Part shown: one piece after another, positions 11,431-22,074 of the stretch | How the letters are laid out: every line of letters begins with the position of its first letter | How positions within the stretch are numbered: position 1 is the stretch's first letter | Source of the DNA: Prionace glauca | Taxonomy: Eukaryota; Chordata; Chondrichthyes; Carcharhiniformes; Carcharhinidae | Length of the DNA stretch: 64,000 bases | Assembly: GCA_037974335.1 (NCBI GenBank) | Contig: CM075760.1 | Coordinates: 28,975,902 to 29,039,901 of the forward strand | Direction: 5' to 3' | Made by a program: the position numbers and the translations under genes | The notes under the pieces: generated by a model | Seen by the model: only the letters and a program-made list of their open reading frames with translations | Told to the model about the DNA's origin: nothing | Databases searched by the model: none

Positions 11431-11560
11431 GATGTGGAGACGCCAGTGTTGGATTGAAGTGGGTACAGAACGCGTTCTCACAACACCAGGTTAAAGTAAA
11501 ACAGAATTATTTTGAATTACGAGCTTTTGGAGCGCTGCTCCTTCATCAGTTTAATTCGGC
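11431..11560 (-). mobile_element. Repeat family A, inverted 3' fragment
   Basis: It starts 'gatgtggagacgccagtg' and continues 'caacaccaggttaaagt' then 'gctgctccttcatcag', the reverse complement of the end of the element at 12780-13378. It is 5' truncated, as expected of a retroposed copy. Confidence 0.8.
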
Positions 11561-11733
11561 AGTCAGAAATTCACTGTGTGTGAGTGCTCTCGAAAGGGGC
11601 CACTTGCACACGCTGCTTTACTCCAGCAAATTGTTCAGTTGGCAATGTTTGTGTTCGTTGTTCTTGACGAAAACGACACAGGACACATTCCTGCATTCAA
11701 TCTGAGCTGTGAGACCAAAACTCAAATCCATTT

Positions 11734-11815
11734 TGGCAGCGGTGGGATTCGAACCCACGCCTCCGAAGAGACTGGAGCCTTAATCCAGCGCCTTAGACCG
11801 CTCGGCCACGCTACC
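11734..11815 (-). tRNA. tRNA-Leu(AAG)
   Basis: The 82-nt class II tRNA on the minus strand starts 'ggtagcgtggccgagcggtc', has anticodon AAG in 'gattaaggctcc', a variable arm 'tctcttcggag', and a T-arm 'gggttcgaatccc'. Pairing is intact. A TTTT run follows within ~20 bp. Both flanks recur around the Leu(TAG) gene at 22654 and the Leu relic at 22005. Confidence 0.95.
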
Positions 11816-11944
11816 ACGTGAAACGCTGTCACAATAATGTTATTTGATGATAATGTTACTGAAATTCATTAAAAGCAATGGAACTTGGAACGGCCATCAG
11901 GAGGATTGAGCCTGCTCCTTCACTGATTCAGGTAAGTCTGAACT

Positions 11945-12410
11945 GAGGAACAAACAGAAATCATCTCACCTCAGAAACACAATGAGCTGCACACAGTAAC
12001 ATGCAGTGAAGGGCCGGCATCATTTAAACTGTCCTTCAGCTCGTCTCTTCCCAATTTCTGCAGAAATGACAAGAGAACCTCCTGTTGGATTTGCTCAGAG
12101 TCTGCACTTCAGGACACGAGGCGCGATTATATTTTATATGTTCATCCAGGTAACAACCCACATGTGTTTTCAGGGCTTCGATGGGAGCAATAAATTTTCA
12201 ATTTCAGATCAGTAATCCGAACAGCAGGGAAAGAGTTAAACTCTAACCACCAGGCCAGCAGCTTACAGCGTGTTTTAGAATTTACTTTATCCACGCTGCT
12301 TTTGTTACTTTAATTTTCACACCAGACCACTTTCATCACAAACAGATTTCTCCCGCAAAATGGCAGTTTCTGATTCAACCATGATGTGTTCAGTCAATGA
12401 AAACATTCCC
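11945..12410 (+). repeat. Left arm of a large inverted repeat
   Basis: The sequence following the tRNA-Leu gene pairs as a reverse complement with 14105-14590. Shared strings include 'gagaacctcctgttgg' against 'caactggaggttctc', and 'cacaatgagctgcacac' against 'gtgtgcagctcattgtg'. The same flank occurs directly at 22075-22300 and 22740-23290. Confidence 0.85.
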
Positions 12411-12779
12411 TGAACACTCCGACAGTTCGAAACTGAACAGAAGTATTTCTAAATGTTTTTCAATGCAGATGAGGGAACAGTTTCATTATTCAGTGTCAAT
12501 ATTAAGGGTGAAATCTGACTCATTAGCACACAGATTTTCCATTGCAACATCTCAATCGTTAAGGACATCTCAACTGTCCTTCTCTTTCTGTGTTTGTTCT
12601 TGAACTGTTCCACATGTGAAATTTTCAGCTCTGATGGAATCTTGCAAATCTCACTCGGCTGATTCTAATAGATCTGCTTTCGATCGGAGAGTAAATCAGA
12701 TCATTATTAATGGTTTGCTGAGATCAAATAATCTTATTTTCCTCGGCGGGAATTAAAACTACGTATCACTGGGGAAGTG
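12411..12779. other. No recognised feature
   Basis: Sequence inside the loop of the inverted repeat. I see no gene, RNA or known repeat. Confidence 0.4.
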
Positions 12780-13378
12780 CTGAACACAAACCACTGGACG
12801 ACCAGTGAACATCGCTCGACAATCACCAGGCAAGACTGTTCCCTTCCTGTTGGCGAACACTTCAGTGGTCACGGGCATTCAGCCCTCTGACCTTCGGGTA
12901 AGCATTCTCCAAGGCGGCCTTCACGACTCACGACAGCGCAGAGTCGCTGAGCAGAGACTGATAGCCAAGTTCCACACACATGAGGACGGTCTCAACAGGG
13001 ATCTTGGGTTCATGTCGCACTATCTGTAACCCCCGTGACTTGCTTGGGTTTGCAAAACCTCACTCACTGTGCTGTCAGGAGACAATACACATCTCTTTAA
13101 CCTGTGATCAGTGCTCCTTCCACACACATTGTCGGCCACTTTAGGACTTGAACAGCAGGTTAGGTGTAAAGATTCGCATTCTAATCAGTAATCTCTAAAC
13201 TGTCTGTGCTTTATATGCTCTGTCCGAAGCCAGAACTCTCCATTCACCTGACGAAGAGGCAGTCCCCTCGAAAGCTTGTGAGTATATTATCAAATAAATC
13301 GGTTGGACTAAAACCTGGTGTTGTCAGACTTTTTACTGTGTTTACGCCAGTCCAACGCCGGCATACCCACATCATGAC
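12780..13378 (+). mobile_element. Longest copy of interspersed repeat family A
   Basis: About 600 bp that I recognise as a repeat common in elasmobranch DNA. Its first part codes, in one frame to a stop at ~13029, a tail including RRVAEQRLIAKFHTHED then LNRDLGFMSHYL. A long 3' UTR-like part ends 'ccagtccaacgccggcat'. Shorter copies in this window (5055, 11431, 29268, 35047) share only the 3' end, the signature of a 5'-truncating retroelement. The exact family is unresolved (LINE tail or Penelope-like). Confidence 0.65.
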
Positions 13379-14104
13379 AATTATCCGAAAAAGGCAGGGA
13401 TGAAGGTGTCTTTACATAGATGGGTCACTGGGTGGCGCAGTGGCTCTTTCACTGAACAGCCTTCAGTTCAACCACATTCCACACATGACAGCGGGAACAT
13501 GTCTGTCTGGGAAAGGGGACAGCCCTATAATAGGGAAAATGGAGCACAGTGGATGGGTTTTTGAGAGCGGAATTAAGCCAAGGCAGAGGCAGTTATTTTT
13601 TTATTTAAAATTTATTTAAAAATTCAGACAATTTTTTTTAAGTTAGAAAAGTGAACATAACGATCGAGCTTCACATTGAGAACAGAACAAATGCACAGGG
13701 AATACGTCAATATTTGTACGTCTGTTACATACACCACAAAGAGAATACAGACCTTAATAGAAAGATGAATTAACAGATGTGAATAAGGAATGAGAAAAGT
13801 TTCTTGTGTATACATGAAATTTAAACTACAGGAAAACTATTAACGACAGTTGCATTGTAACAAAAAAAAAGTCTCGTATTTTTCACACTGGAAACTGATA
13901 TAACGTCTACGATTGTCTCAGTTACAGATTCAGAATGATAAAATGAGAGAATAGAATAACCGAGAGCAGATATTGCATTTGAGTCACAGAGAGATCTTGA
14001 TAATCAGCCCAGAGTCAAAAAAATTAACCCATCGCTTGATCTGTAAAATAAAGACACAACAATGAAGCAGATGCTCCTGATGTTGGGGCATTAATATTGG
14101 AGTT
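13379..14104. other. Loop of the inverted repeat, unassigned
   Basis: It contains a weak SINE-like head at ~13425 ('gggtggcgcagtggct') and AT-rich sequence from 13590. No gene is supported. Confidence 0.45.
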
Positions 14105-14590
14105 TTTATTCATGGAATGTTGTCATTGGCTGAACACACCATGGTTGAATAAGAATCTGTCATTTTGCAGGAGAAAGCTATTTCTGTGAAAGTGGCCTGG
14201 TGTGAAAACTAAAGTAACAAATACAGCGCGGATAAAGTAAATTCTAAAACATGCTGTTGGGTAAGCTGGTGATTAGAGTTTGTATTTTTCGCTGCTGTTT
14301 AGATTTCAGGTCTGAAATTGAAGATTTATTGCTCTCATCAAAACTCTGAAAACAAATGTGAGATATTGCCTGGATGAACATATAAAACATAATTTTGCCT
14401 CGAGTCCTGGAGTGCAGACACTGAGCAAATTCAACTGGAGGTTCTCTTGTCATTTCTGGCAGGAAGTTGGGAAGAGACGAGCTTAAGGATAGTTTAAATG
14501 ATTCCGGCCCTTCACTGCATGTTACTGTGTGCAGCTCATTGTGTTTCTGAAGTGAGATGATTTCTGTTTGTTCCTCAGTTCAGACAGGAA
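14105..14590 (-). repeat. Right arm of the large inverted repeat
   Basis: Reverse complement of 11945-12410, with moderate divergence. The loop between the arms is about 1.7 kb. The tRNA-Leu gene next to the left arm has no counterpart beyond the right arm. Confidence 0.85.
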
Positions 14591-15159
14591 TGCGCACAGT
14601 GAGAATTATCCACTGTCACAATCTCCTTACAGCATTGAGCACGGAGTTAAGCTTTGAAGTGTTTGATGTTTTGCTACAGTAATTCAGGGTTTTGTTGCGA
14701 CCACATTTGGAATAGTGTGTACAGTTTGGAGTTCCAGGAGCCCACTACTCTCTGTGCAAAAATCTGCCATGTCCATCTCCTTTAAACCTTGCCCCTCGCA
14801 CCTTAAAGCATGCCTTCATCGGCCGGGGCATTTTGTTCCTGAACATTATCTGAATCTCGATGTTACACCCATAGTATCTTCGCTCTGGCCTCAGCCTCAA
14901 ATGCTTTGTGTCAAATTAGAAATGATAAATTGTTTGATGCATTGCCAGGAAAGAAACTTCCCTATTTTGACACCTGCACATATCAGCAAGTCATCCAGTC
15001 TACAAGACAATTTAATAGGTTTAGGTGCAGACTAACATAGTTAATCACCATCTGAAACATGCTAGGGTGAGGGAAGTCTGTATGATTTCGGTTTGGTGCT
15101 GAATATTATCAGAATCTCGATGTTACAGTCATATTATCTTTGCTCTGACCTTATCAAAT
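14591..15159. mobile_element. Short LINE scraps
   Basis: At 14690-14735 'gcgaccacatttggaatag' matches the CR1-like LINE in plus orientation. At about 14750-14820 a piece in minus orientation follows ('aaaccttgcccctcgcac'). 'gaatctcgatgttaca' occurs twice (14850 and 15115), hinting at a small local duplication. Confidence 0.5.
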
Positions 15160-16242
15160 AGGAGGCAGAGAGTGGGGGTCAATGGGTGCTATTCGGATTG
15201 GCGGTTGGTGACTAGTGGGGTGCCCCAGGGGTCGGTGCTGGGGCCTCAGCTATTTACCATTTATATAGATGATCTGGAGGAGGGAACCGAGTGCAGGGTG
15301 TCGAAATTTGCTGATGACACCAAGATTGGGGGAAAGGCAAATTTGTGCGGAGGGTGTGGAGAGTCTGCAGAAGGATCTAGATAGGCTGGGCGAATGGGCC
15401 AGGAAATGGCAAATGGAATTTAATGTTGGCAAGTGTGAGGTGGTCCACTTTGGTAGGAGGAATGGTAGGAAGGACTATTACTTACGTGGCGAAAAACTGC
15501 AGCAGGCGACGGTGCAGAGGACCTCGGGGTCCTTATGCATGAGTCGCAAAAACCCAGCTTGCAGGTGCAGCAGGTGGTCAGGAAGGCGAATGGGATGCTG
15601 GCCTTCATAGCGAGGGGGATTGAATATAAAAGTAGGGAGGTCTTGCTGCAGCTGTATAGGGCATTGGTGAGGCCGCAGCTGGAGTACTGTGTGCAGTTTT
15701 GGGCGCCGCACCTGCGCAAGGATATTTTGGCCCTGGAGGGAGTGCAGAGGAGGTTTACTAGGCTGATACCAGAGTTGAGGGGATTGAGCTATGAGGAGAG
15801 GCTGAATAAACTAGGCTTGTACTCGTTAGAGTTTAGAAGAATGAGGGGAGATCTCATTGAGACGTATAAGATGATGAATGGGATGGATAGGATAGAGGTG
15901 GAGAGACTCTTCCCGCTCAAAAAAGACAGTAGGACTAGGGGGCATAGTCTCAAGATAAAGGGGAGGCGGTTTAGAACAGAGTTGAGGAGGAACTTCTTCA
16001 CTCAAAGGGTGGTGAATCTCTGGAATTCTCTGCCCGTTGAAGTGGTGGAGGCTGCCTCGCTAAATATTTTTAAGAAGCGGGTTGATGGGTTTTTGATAAG
16101 AGAGGGGATTAAGGGTTATGGGGAGAGGGCGGGAAGGTGGAGCTGAGTCACGACAGATCAGCCATGATCTTATTGAATGGCGGGGCAGGCTCGAAGGGCT
16201 AGATGGCCTACTCCTGCTCCTATTTCTTATGTTCTTATGTTC
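15160..16242 (+). mobile_element. CR1-type LINE, 3' half of ORF2 and tail
   Basis: The best-preserved LINE in the window. Reverse-transcriptase motifs appear as [20 protein letters not shown] and then FADDTKIGG, the catalytic site. The frame shifts once near 15340-15365 and again near 15520-15535. The thumb and C-terminus then run open to 16146 (VVRKANGMLAFIARGIEY; YEERLNKLGLYSLEFRRM; FFTQRVVNLWNSLP). The 3' UTR keeps 'gatcagccatgatcttattg' and the tail is TTCTTATG repeated. It is 5' truncated and dead, but young by comparison with the other LINE pieces here. Confidence 0.9.
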
Positions 16243-16901
16243 AGCTTGAAATGCTTTCTTCAAAATCAGAAATGCTGAATTTTATGAAAAATTTCACAAA
16301 ATAGTGTAAATTCTCAAATACATGTTGAATTTTGTCCAAAATGTATGAGGTTAGCATTTATTTAACATCCTAATCTTATTAAATGATTTTTTTCGAAAAA
16401 AATAACTTAAAATAGTCGGTTGCTGTTCTTTAGCAATCTCCTAGCATTACTTTCTCCAGAGAAGCTGAAAATATGCTCGCCAGCATTTGTCTGAATAAGT
16501 ATAAAGCTATTAAATACCTTTTTCAACGAAAGTAATAAGGAATTTGTGAACACCTTTTAAAAATGTGCACCGAGCTAACCAGGAACGTTCTGATCCGTAG
16601 TCAGACGTGTATATCTATTGCATCACTGGCCCACATGGGAAAGTGGGATAGTTGTTACATATTAGCTCGACGTTTCGAAAGTTTCAGGCAGAAACATTGT
16701 CAAAATGTTTGTGTACACTTGTGAGGAAAAGGTCCATTATTGAGATTGTCTTCATTCATTTCCTATCATCCCTAATCGCCCTTGAATTGAGTAACAGCAG
16801 TTGAACGGGCTGGCTGATTCTCCTCTCAATGAGGACTTGGTGATAAATTTAAATGAAACGCCCTTCGGCCAATCCATCATCTGTATTTGCAAATTAAAAC
16901 A
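16243..16901. other. No recognised feature
   Basis: AT-rich sequence between the LINE tail and the tRNA-Gln gene. Nothing coding is supported. Confidence 0.45.
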
Positions 16902-16973
16902 AGGTTCTGCCGAGATTTGAACTCGGATCGCTGGATTCAGAGTCCAGAGTGCTCACCATTACACCACAGAACC
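16902..16973 (-). tRNA. tRNA-Gln(CTG)
   Basis: The 72-nt minus-strand tRNA starts 'ggttctgtggtgtaatggtg', has anticodon CTG in 'ggactctgaatcc', and a T-arm 'cgagttcaaatctcg'. The acceptor pairs perfectly and differs from the vertebrate consensus as I recall it by paired (compensatory) changes at its base, which argues for a working gene. A TTTT stop follows. Confidence 0.92.
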
Positions 16974-17389
16974 CAACACATGCGCACAGCCTGAAACACG
17001 TGGTGAAACTTGAAAATCGTGGATCAATACTTGTGCCAATTTGAACAGCAGGGAGAAATATCAGTCCCTTTGCACAATTATTCACATTTATATTTCCCTT
17101 GCTGGTTCTTCCTGTAAAAGCGAGTAGGCTACTTTCCACTGCATTAAATTTCACTGTAACGGACCACATTCAAACACCAATGTTTGCATCGAACTGACAT
17201 AAACCTTACTGCAGTAAATCCACTGAACAACATCAGCTTATCACAGCTCTGCTTTCATCACACTGGAAACCAAAGTGAAAAATATGAACAATTTCAAATC
17301 TTAACAGACAGGAAGGAGTGTGTGAGTGCGGACAATTGGCGCTGTGCACATTACTGTAATCAGTATCTGGGAGAATCAGGCAGATGGGA
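16974..17389. other. No recognised feature
   Basis: Intergenic. A weak resemblance to the flanks of other tRNA genes here cannot be confirmed by eye. Confidence 0.35.
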
Positions 17390-17445
17390 TCCTGGGGGTC
17401 TCATGGTTAGGATTCAGCGCTTTCAGATGTCGCAGACTGGCCTCG
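17390..17445 (+). pseudogene. tRNA-Glu relic, 5' part
   Basis: 'tcctgggggtctcatggtta' then 'ggattcagcgctttcag' follows the acceptor, D-arm and anticodon arm of tRNA-Glu, with the anticodon changed to TTC if aligned directly. The T-arm is not recognisable. Confidence 0.5.
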
Positions 17446-18056
17446 AGAAATGAAGATTTAATGCATTTTTTTAGCGTAAGAGTAAAAAGCTTTGGGGTTT
17501 TCCTTTATGCGACTTGCCAAGGATTTCTCATGCCTCCTCCTAGCTCTCCTAAGCCCTATTTTTTTTAACTCATTCCGACCTAACTTGTAACCCTATATAC
17601 ATGTTATCAAATGTAGAAAGTGGAAGTTTGTCCTGGTGTCGCATTGGGTACCAGCTTTGAAGAAATGTAGCAACTTAAAGCTTTTGCAGAATGGCATGAT
17701 GCGTATTGTAGTGATATGGGGTGAGTGGAAGAGACAGTGTGAAAATGATTTGAATGCGTTTTAAGCGTGTTTAGACTGATATGGTGAAAGCAGAGGCAGA
17801 TTTGGGAGAATGAGGCTGTGTGAGAGAGGGATTGTTGCAGAGTTCTTGTGTTTTGGAGGAAGGGTGAAAGTTTGAGATGCGGTTGTGAATGAAAGGAAGG
17901 TGGTGAACAGCATGAAAGGCTTGTGCGATGTTGCGTGTGAGATTTGAGTGAGAGCATTTGTGGGCATTTGGGGAACGAAAGGACAAAGTAAGGAAATTAC
18001 AATGCTGTTGAGTGTGAAGGAAGAGAGAGCATGTGGGGGTAGCGCCAGTAAGAGCA
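17446..18056. other. No gene recognised
   Basis: About 17490-17600 resembles an old repeat ('gacttgccaaggatttctc'). The open frames on the minus strand at 17607-18243 show no family signature and I do not call them. Confidence 0.4.
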
Positions 18057-18127
18057 GCATTGGTGGTTCAGTGGTAGAATTCTCGCTTCCCACGCGGGAG
18101 GCGCGGGTTCGATTCCGGGCCAATGCA
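18057..18127 (+). tRNA. tRNA-Gly(CCC), T-stem altered
   Basis: The 71-nt sequence has ends 'gcattggtggttcagtgg' and 'ccaatgca', and anticodon CCC in 'cttcccacgc'. The acceptor, D and anticodon stems pair. The T-stem reads gcggg against ccggg, which leaves two mismatches where vertebrate Gly genes pair fully. No TTTT lies close downstream. It may be a recent pseudogene. Confidence 0.75.
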
Positions 18128-18557
18128 AAGCTTCTTCTTTCTCCGTTCACTCTGTATATTGAAGCGAATCTCCTGTCAAAATTGGGGGAAAACAGGGGAA
18201 ATATTAAGTCTTGGAACGAAATCCTGAGGGAAATAGATCGCATTATTCGGAAGGAGGTGCAGTTGTGAATGGTGTTGTTGATGATTGAGTGGCAAGTGTT
18301 GGATCTTTGGGCTACGGGTAGTCAGTTCCCTTCCCTCCCGTTGAATTCCTGCCTGTGATAAGAAACATGGATTCATTTTACCTGCCCGTTCATAGGAGAA
18401 ACACACTACAGCAGTGCTGCAGGATCAACGGAACTAAAGAGGCTTGTATAGAATTGTAAACAGTGCGGTCATGCTGCAGTTCTGGAACAGGTTTTCAGAA
18501 ATAGAATTGTGGTCATTGACACACTAGTTTAGAATATATTTAACTGCTGTTGTCTCA
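18128..18557. other. Unassigned; 5' flank of the Asn gene at its end
   Basis: The last ~60 bases resemble the sequence upstream of the Asn-like copy at 20380 ('tttagaatatatt' in both). Otherwise nothing is recognised. Confidence 0.45.
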
Positions 18558-18578
18558 GTCTCTGTGGCGCAATGGGTC

Positions 18579-18614
<36 letters not shown>

Positions 18615-18631
18615 GAGACCACCCAGGGACG
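18558..18631 (+). tRNA. tRNA-Asn(GTT)
   Basis: The 74-nt sequence starts 'gtctctgtggcgcaatgggt', has anticodon GTT in 'ggctgttaacc', and a T-arm 'ggtggttcgagaccacc' that pairs. The acceptor pairs perfectly. TTTTT follows directly. The D-loop differs slightly from the consensus I know. Confidence 0.92.
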
Positions 18632-18893
18632 GATTTTTGCTATTTTTCTCACTATCAGCATTCACGGGCAAACAATTGCCTGCATCAACTCATTGAAAAG
18701 TCTGGAACTCCGAGAGAGAGTTTGGCAGTGTACAAGCTGAGACATTGTATATACCTCTGATACTGTGTGTGCCCTTGTATCTTTCGAGTTACCGGGATCT
18801 CTATATGTCTGCGTCTGAATCTAGTGTGCCCCTGCATCTACATGTGTCCCTGAATCTGTGTATGCCCCCCTGTATCTCTGTAGGCTCCAATAC

Positions 18894-18945
18894 CTGTGTG
18901 TGTGTGTGTGTTTGTGTGTGTCTGTGTGTGTGTGTGTGTGTATCC
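18894..18945. repeat. (TG)n microsatellite
   Basis: An interrupted run of TG dinucleotides about 50 bp long. Short frames across it are artefacts. Confidence 0.9.
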
Positions 18946-19172
18946 CTGTAAATGTCTGATTCTTTGTGCCTTTTTTAAGACTAAACGGTGAAAATGTCTG
19001 ACAAACGAATTGCAGAGGGCAGCAATGTTTACCCAGAAAGATTCTGAATTTGATTTACGTCTGATAACTGCATCGAATGTACAATTTGAAGTCTCACATA
19101 ATCCCAACTTCAATCTCCAGACATGATCTCCCAATGGGAAATGAAGAACACGAGTTATCTGCGGTGCCTGGT

Positions 19173-19340
19173 TATAAAAAGGGCGAATACGCCAGCCGAG
19201 ATCCTTCTATAAACTCCAATCTCGGACAATATCGTTCAATATTCATATTTCAGCAACCGGTTCGCAGACTCACAAGCACTAGCGCCTGCAGTCGCTGTTG
19301 ACCGCCAGCAGATGGTGGTGTTGTATCATTTTAATCACAA
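19173..19340 (+). promoter_or_regulatory. TATA-like box and CTCF-like motif
   Basis: TATAAAAA at 19173-19180 follows a CCAAT at ~19131, but no open frame starts downstream. At 19305-19318 'ccagcagatggtgg' fits the CTCF core consensus at 13 of 14 positions by my reading. The block 19215-19340 is homologous, inverted, to about 28005-28120, which carries the same motif facing the other way. Function is inferred from sequence only. Confidence 0.4.
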
Positions 19341-19959
19341 GGTTAGTGCAGCAGGTTTGAGGAGATATTTGAGGAAAATTTATTTCCCTGTTTCCATGGA
19401 AAGGGAACAATCAGTAAAGCAATGGCGTTAATATCTCTGTCAGTAACATTCACAGGAAAATCTGGCCGAAGGATAGTGAATTTAATACTTGCATTCATAT
19501 TTACCTTCCGGCTAGTGAACATGTCGATTACCAGCTAATTATTGAATAACCTTACATTTTAGTGATTTAAAGATTTGTCTATTTTATCGTCCAGACATTA
19601 TCAAATAATATTTCATTATAATTGGACACATGTCTCTTTTTCGCTGGATTTTCCATTCCTCGGCGCTCAGTTTTTTCCTTAATCCGTTCAGAAATCCAGC
19701 CCGAACCCTGCCTCTATAATATGTTCTGTGTATATGTAAATATAGTTCCTTGTTATAATTTTTGACTTTAGCACAATTCGAGCCTAACTCACTCTGATCT
19801 ATAACACAATTTCATCCACTTCATGAACTTTTTAGTTAATATCCATCTATTCTTCTCACTCGCTCTTTGTTCGATTCCATCTATTGGACACATTTGATAG
19901 AAAAACAATTAGTGAGAAAGTCTCTGCTTTATTAGTGATACACGGGTGTGTTCAGTAGT
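19341..19959. other. No recognised feature
   Basis: AT-rich intergenic sequence without a supported gene or repeat. Confidence 0.45.
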
Positions 19960-20320
19960 GCATGACATAGAGCCTAGCACAATAATATCTGAGATGGAGC
20001 CTAATGTAACGTAAGTGGACTCTTGACTAAGTAATAATAGTCCAGAGACGATGATTTGTAGCAGTTATCATGGCATGTCTATATGTATTAATAAATGAAG
20101 CGGCACGTAATGTACTGTAAACAGTTGCAAAGTCTATTGCAATAATGATTCAAATGAGTCAAACGTAGTATATAAAGAGACATGGCCTAGTGCATTACTG
20201 TACAAGACTGCACCAAATGTGTGATTGTAGTGAACACTGCCATGAACAGTCATAAATGAGACAAGGTTAATTGTAGTCCTTACAGAAGCAAAGCCCAGTG
20301 CATTAATAATGAAATTAAAC
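19960..20320. repeat. Eroded tandem repeat, second block
   Basis: Same type as 1640-2640: recurring variants of 'gagacatggcctagtgcatt' and 'agtaataatagtccagagac', too diverged to give a clean period. Confidence 0.5.
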
Positions 20321-20379
20321 TTCAGATTGCGTGATCATTGGTCACAAACTGGTTTAGAATATATTGAGCTGCTGTCTCA

Positions 20380-20453
20380 GTCTCTGTGGCGGAAATGGTC
20401 AGCGCGTTCCGCTATTAACCGAAAGGTTGGTGGTTCGAGACCACCCGGGGACG
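20380..20453 (+). pseudogene. tRNA-Asn copy with ATT anticodon
   Basis: A 74-nt copy of the Asn gene at 18558, including similar flanks. The anticodon reads ATT instead of GTT, the anticodon stem has a C-C mismatch, and the D-arm is altered ('ggaaatggtc'). A34 would still read an Asn codon, but the stem damage suggests decay. Confidence 0.7.
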
Positions 20454-20589
20454 GAATTTTATTATTTCCTCACCATCAGCATTCACGTTTAAACAGTTGC
20501 CTGTTGGCAATGGGTCCGTGGGTGCCAATAAAAAATAGCTGTGAATTGTTTTTGGCTGTACTGTTATCTGGTATTACCAACATTATTTA

Positions 20590-20960
20590 ATGACGATTGA
20601 GTTCAAACATATTACATATAACATTATATACATATACACATATGTCTATCTGTACACCATTACATATATATATATCATTATATATTTAAATGCTTCCATT
20701 ATACCTTTAAACATATAAAAAAAATTGAAAAATGAACTTGTGGCTGAGTATTTGTTCTAATTCCATATTCCTGCTTCCATTCATTCCTGGAATGATCATA
20801 AATCTGTCTAACCCAAACTGAAATGTGTTCAATGATGGAGCATCAGAACCCTCTGGAGTAGAGAATTCCCAAGATTCACCAGCCTTTGAGTGAAACAATT
20901 TCTCCTCATCTCAGTCCTAAATCATCAGCGCCTTATCCTGAGATTGTGTCCCTGTGTAGA
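20590..20960 (-). mobile_element. AT-rich tract and LINE fragment
   Basis: 20590-20700 is a TA-rich simple sequence ('acatatacacatatg' and similar). 20740-20960 matches the minus strand of the CR1-like LINE ('gtgaaacaatttctcctcatc', shortened to its core 'atttctcctcatctcag', and 'ttatcctgagattgtgtcc'). It sits in the 5' flank of the Glu gene and recurs near 23900-24060. Confidence 0.6.
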
Positions 20961-21017
20961 AATAAAACAAAATTCAGGTGGCTCATGGATAAATTAATAT
21001 TTCAAAATTCGCAAGCT

Positions 21018-21089
21018 TCCCTGGTGGTCTAGTGGTTAGGATTCGGCGCTCTCACCGCCGCGGCCCGGGTTCGATTCCCGGTCAGGGAA
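21018..21089 (+). tRNA. tRNA-Glu(CTC)
   Basis: The 72-nt sequence starts 'tccctggtggtctagtggtt', has anticodon CTC in 'cgctctcaccg', and a T-arm 'ccgggttcgattcccgg'. It matches the vertebrate consensus with all stems paired. At least five decayed relatives lie in this window (5433, 9550, 17390, 23737, 25108). No strong TTTT lies within 20 bp. Confidence 0.96.
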
Positions 21090-21509
21090 TGTAGATTTAT
21101 TGTTGTACAACAATCCTGTGTTACTTCCCGGTCTGCACCAGTTCTGTCGGAATCAGTATCAGGGAGATTTCCTTTTCAGTATCTGAATTGGAAATGTCAC
21201 ATTTCAAGAACAAAGAAAAAAGGTAGCGACAGGTTACAAAGCGCTGATGGTACAAATGCTGAGATTATTCGAAGAATGATGAAAATGATGCATTAATGAA
21301 TGGGTAGAAATCATTGATCCCTTAGATATTTGCGAGACGAACACTTTTAAATGTTGATGTTGGGGATAAGTTGTACAATCAGATTGAAAGTAACGGTTAT
21401 CTTCCTGAATTCAGTGACATGGGCTCTCAGGCTAACCATCGGAACCTGCAGCAACACAGCGCAGTAGAACATTGCAGACAGGCTGATTTGCTGCATTAGT
21501 TTCCCAGTT
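21090..21509. other. Copied tRNA flanks, no gene
   Basis: 21090-21190 resembles the 3' flank of the Glu relic at 9622. 21262-21350 resembles the 5' flank of the Phe genes ('gatgaaaatgatgcattaat'), but here no Phe gene follows. Confidence 0.65.
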
Positions 21510-21582
21510 GTTTCTGTAGTGTAGTGGTTATCACGTTCGCCTCACACGCGAAAGGTCCCCGGTTCGAAACCGGGCAGGAACA
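21510..21582 (+). tRNA. tRNA-Val(CAC)
   Basis: The 73-nt sequence starts 'gtttctgtagtgtagtggtt', has anticodon CAC in 'gcctcacacgc', and a T-arm 'ccccggttcgaaaccggg'. All stems pair, with T-A replacing the usual C-G at the acceptor base and wobble at one step. Confidence 0.95.
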
Positions 21583-22004
21583 CTCATTAAGCTTGCTTAT
21601 GTCGGAGAAGGGATATTGTTTGGTTTCAGTTTGTTGCGGCACATTATCCGAACCTCGATGTTAAAGACATGTTATCATTTCTCTGATTTCATCCTCAAAT
21701 ACTTTCTGTGAAATAAGGTGCACTGACGGGGAAGTTCGATTTTGACACCGAGCATTTATTCGCATCTCGTTCAGTCTCCAACAGAATTTAATGGGTTTAT
21801 AGGGGCGCAGACAAACATTGTTATTCACCATCAGAAATTTCTGATAGTAGTGTCTGCTCAAACAGTCAGATACAAGTAATACTGTAAGTGAACTGGAGGA
21901 AAAGGCGCACATTTCACAGAAGAGTCACATGACGAAAACGACACTGCGCACACTCCTGCATTCAATCTTACAACAGCAGTAAGGATCAAAATTTCAATCC
22001 ATTT
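21583..22004. other. Flank of a tRNA-Leu relic, otherwise unassigned
   Basis: From ~21930 the sequence parallels the region before the Leu(AAG) gene ('cctgcattcaatct' in both). Confidence 0.5.
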
Positions 22005-22074
22005 CACTCGCGTTGGGATTCGAACCCACACCTCCACGGAGATTGGAGCCTTAGACCGCTCGTTCATACAACCA
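22005..22074 (-). pseudogene. tRNA-Leu relic
   Basis: The minus strand keeps the T-arm 'gggttcgaatccc' and variable arm of tRNA-Leu, but the anticodon arm is deleted and both acceptor strands are altered. The flanks match those of the Leu genes at 11734 and 22654. Confidence 0.8.

Noticed and set aside
13030-13075. Possible 12-RSS (gggtttgcaaaa then cactgtg)
   Set aside because: The nonamer is poor, no J-type FGxG motif follows, and the sequence lies within repeat family A.
17607-18243. Overlapping minus-strand frames of 71-160 codons
   Set aside because: No family signature, biased composition, and they overlap the edge of a tRNA gene.
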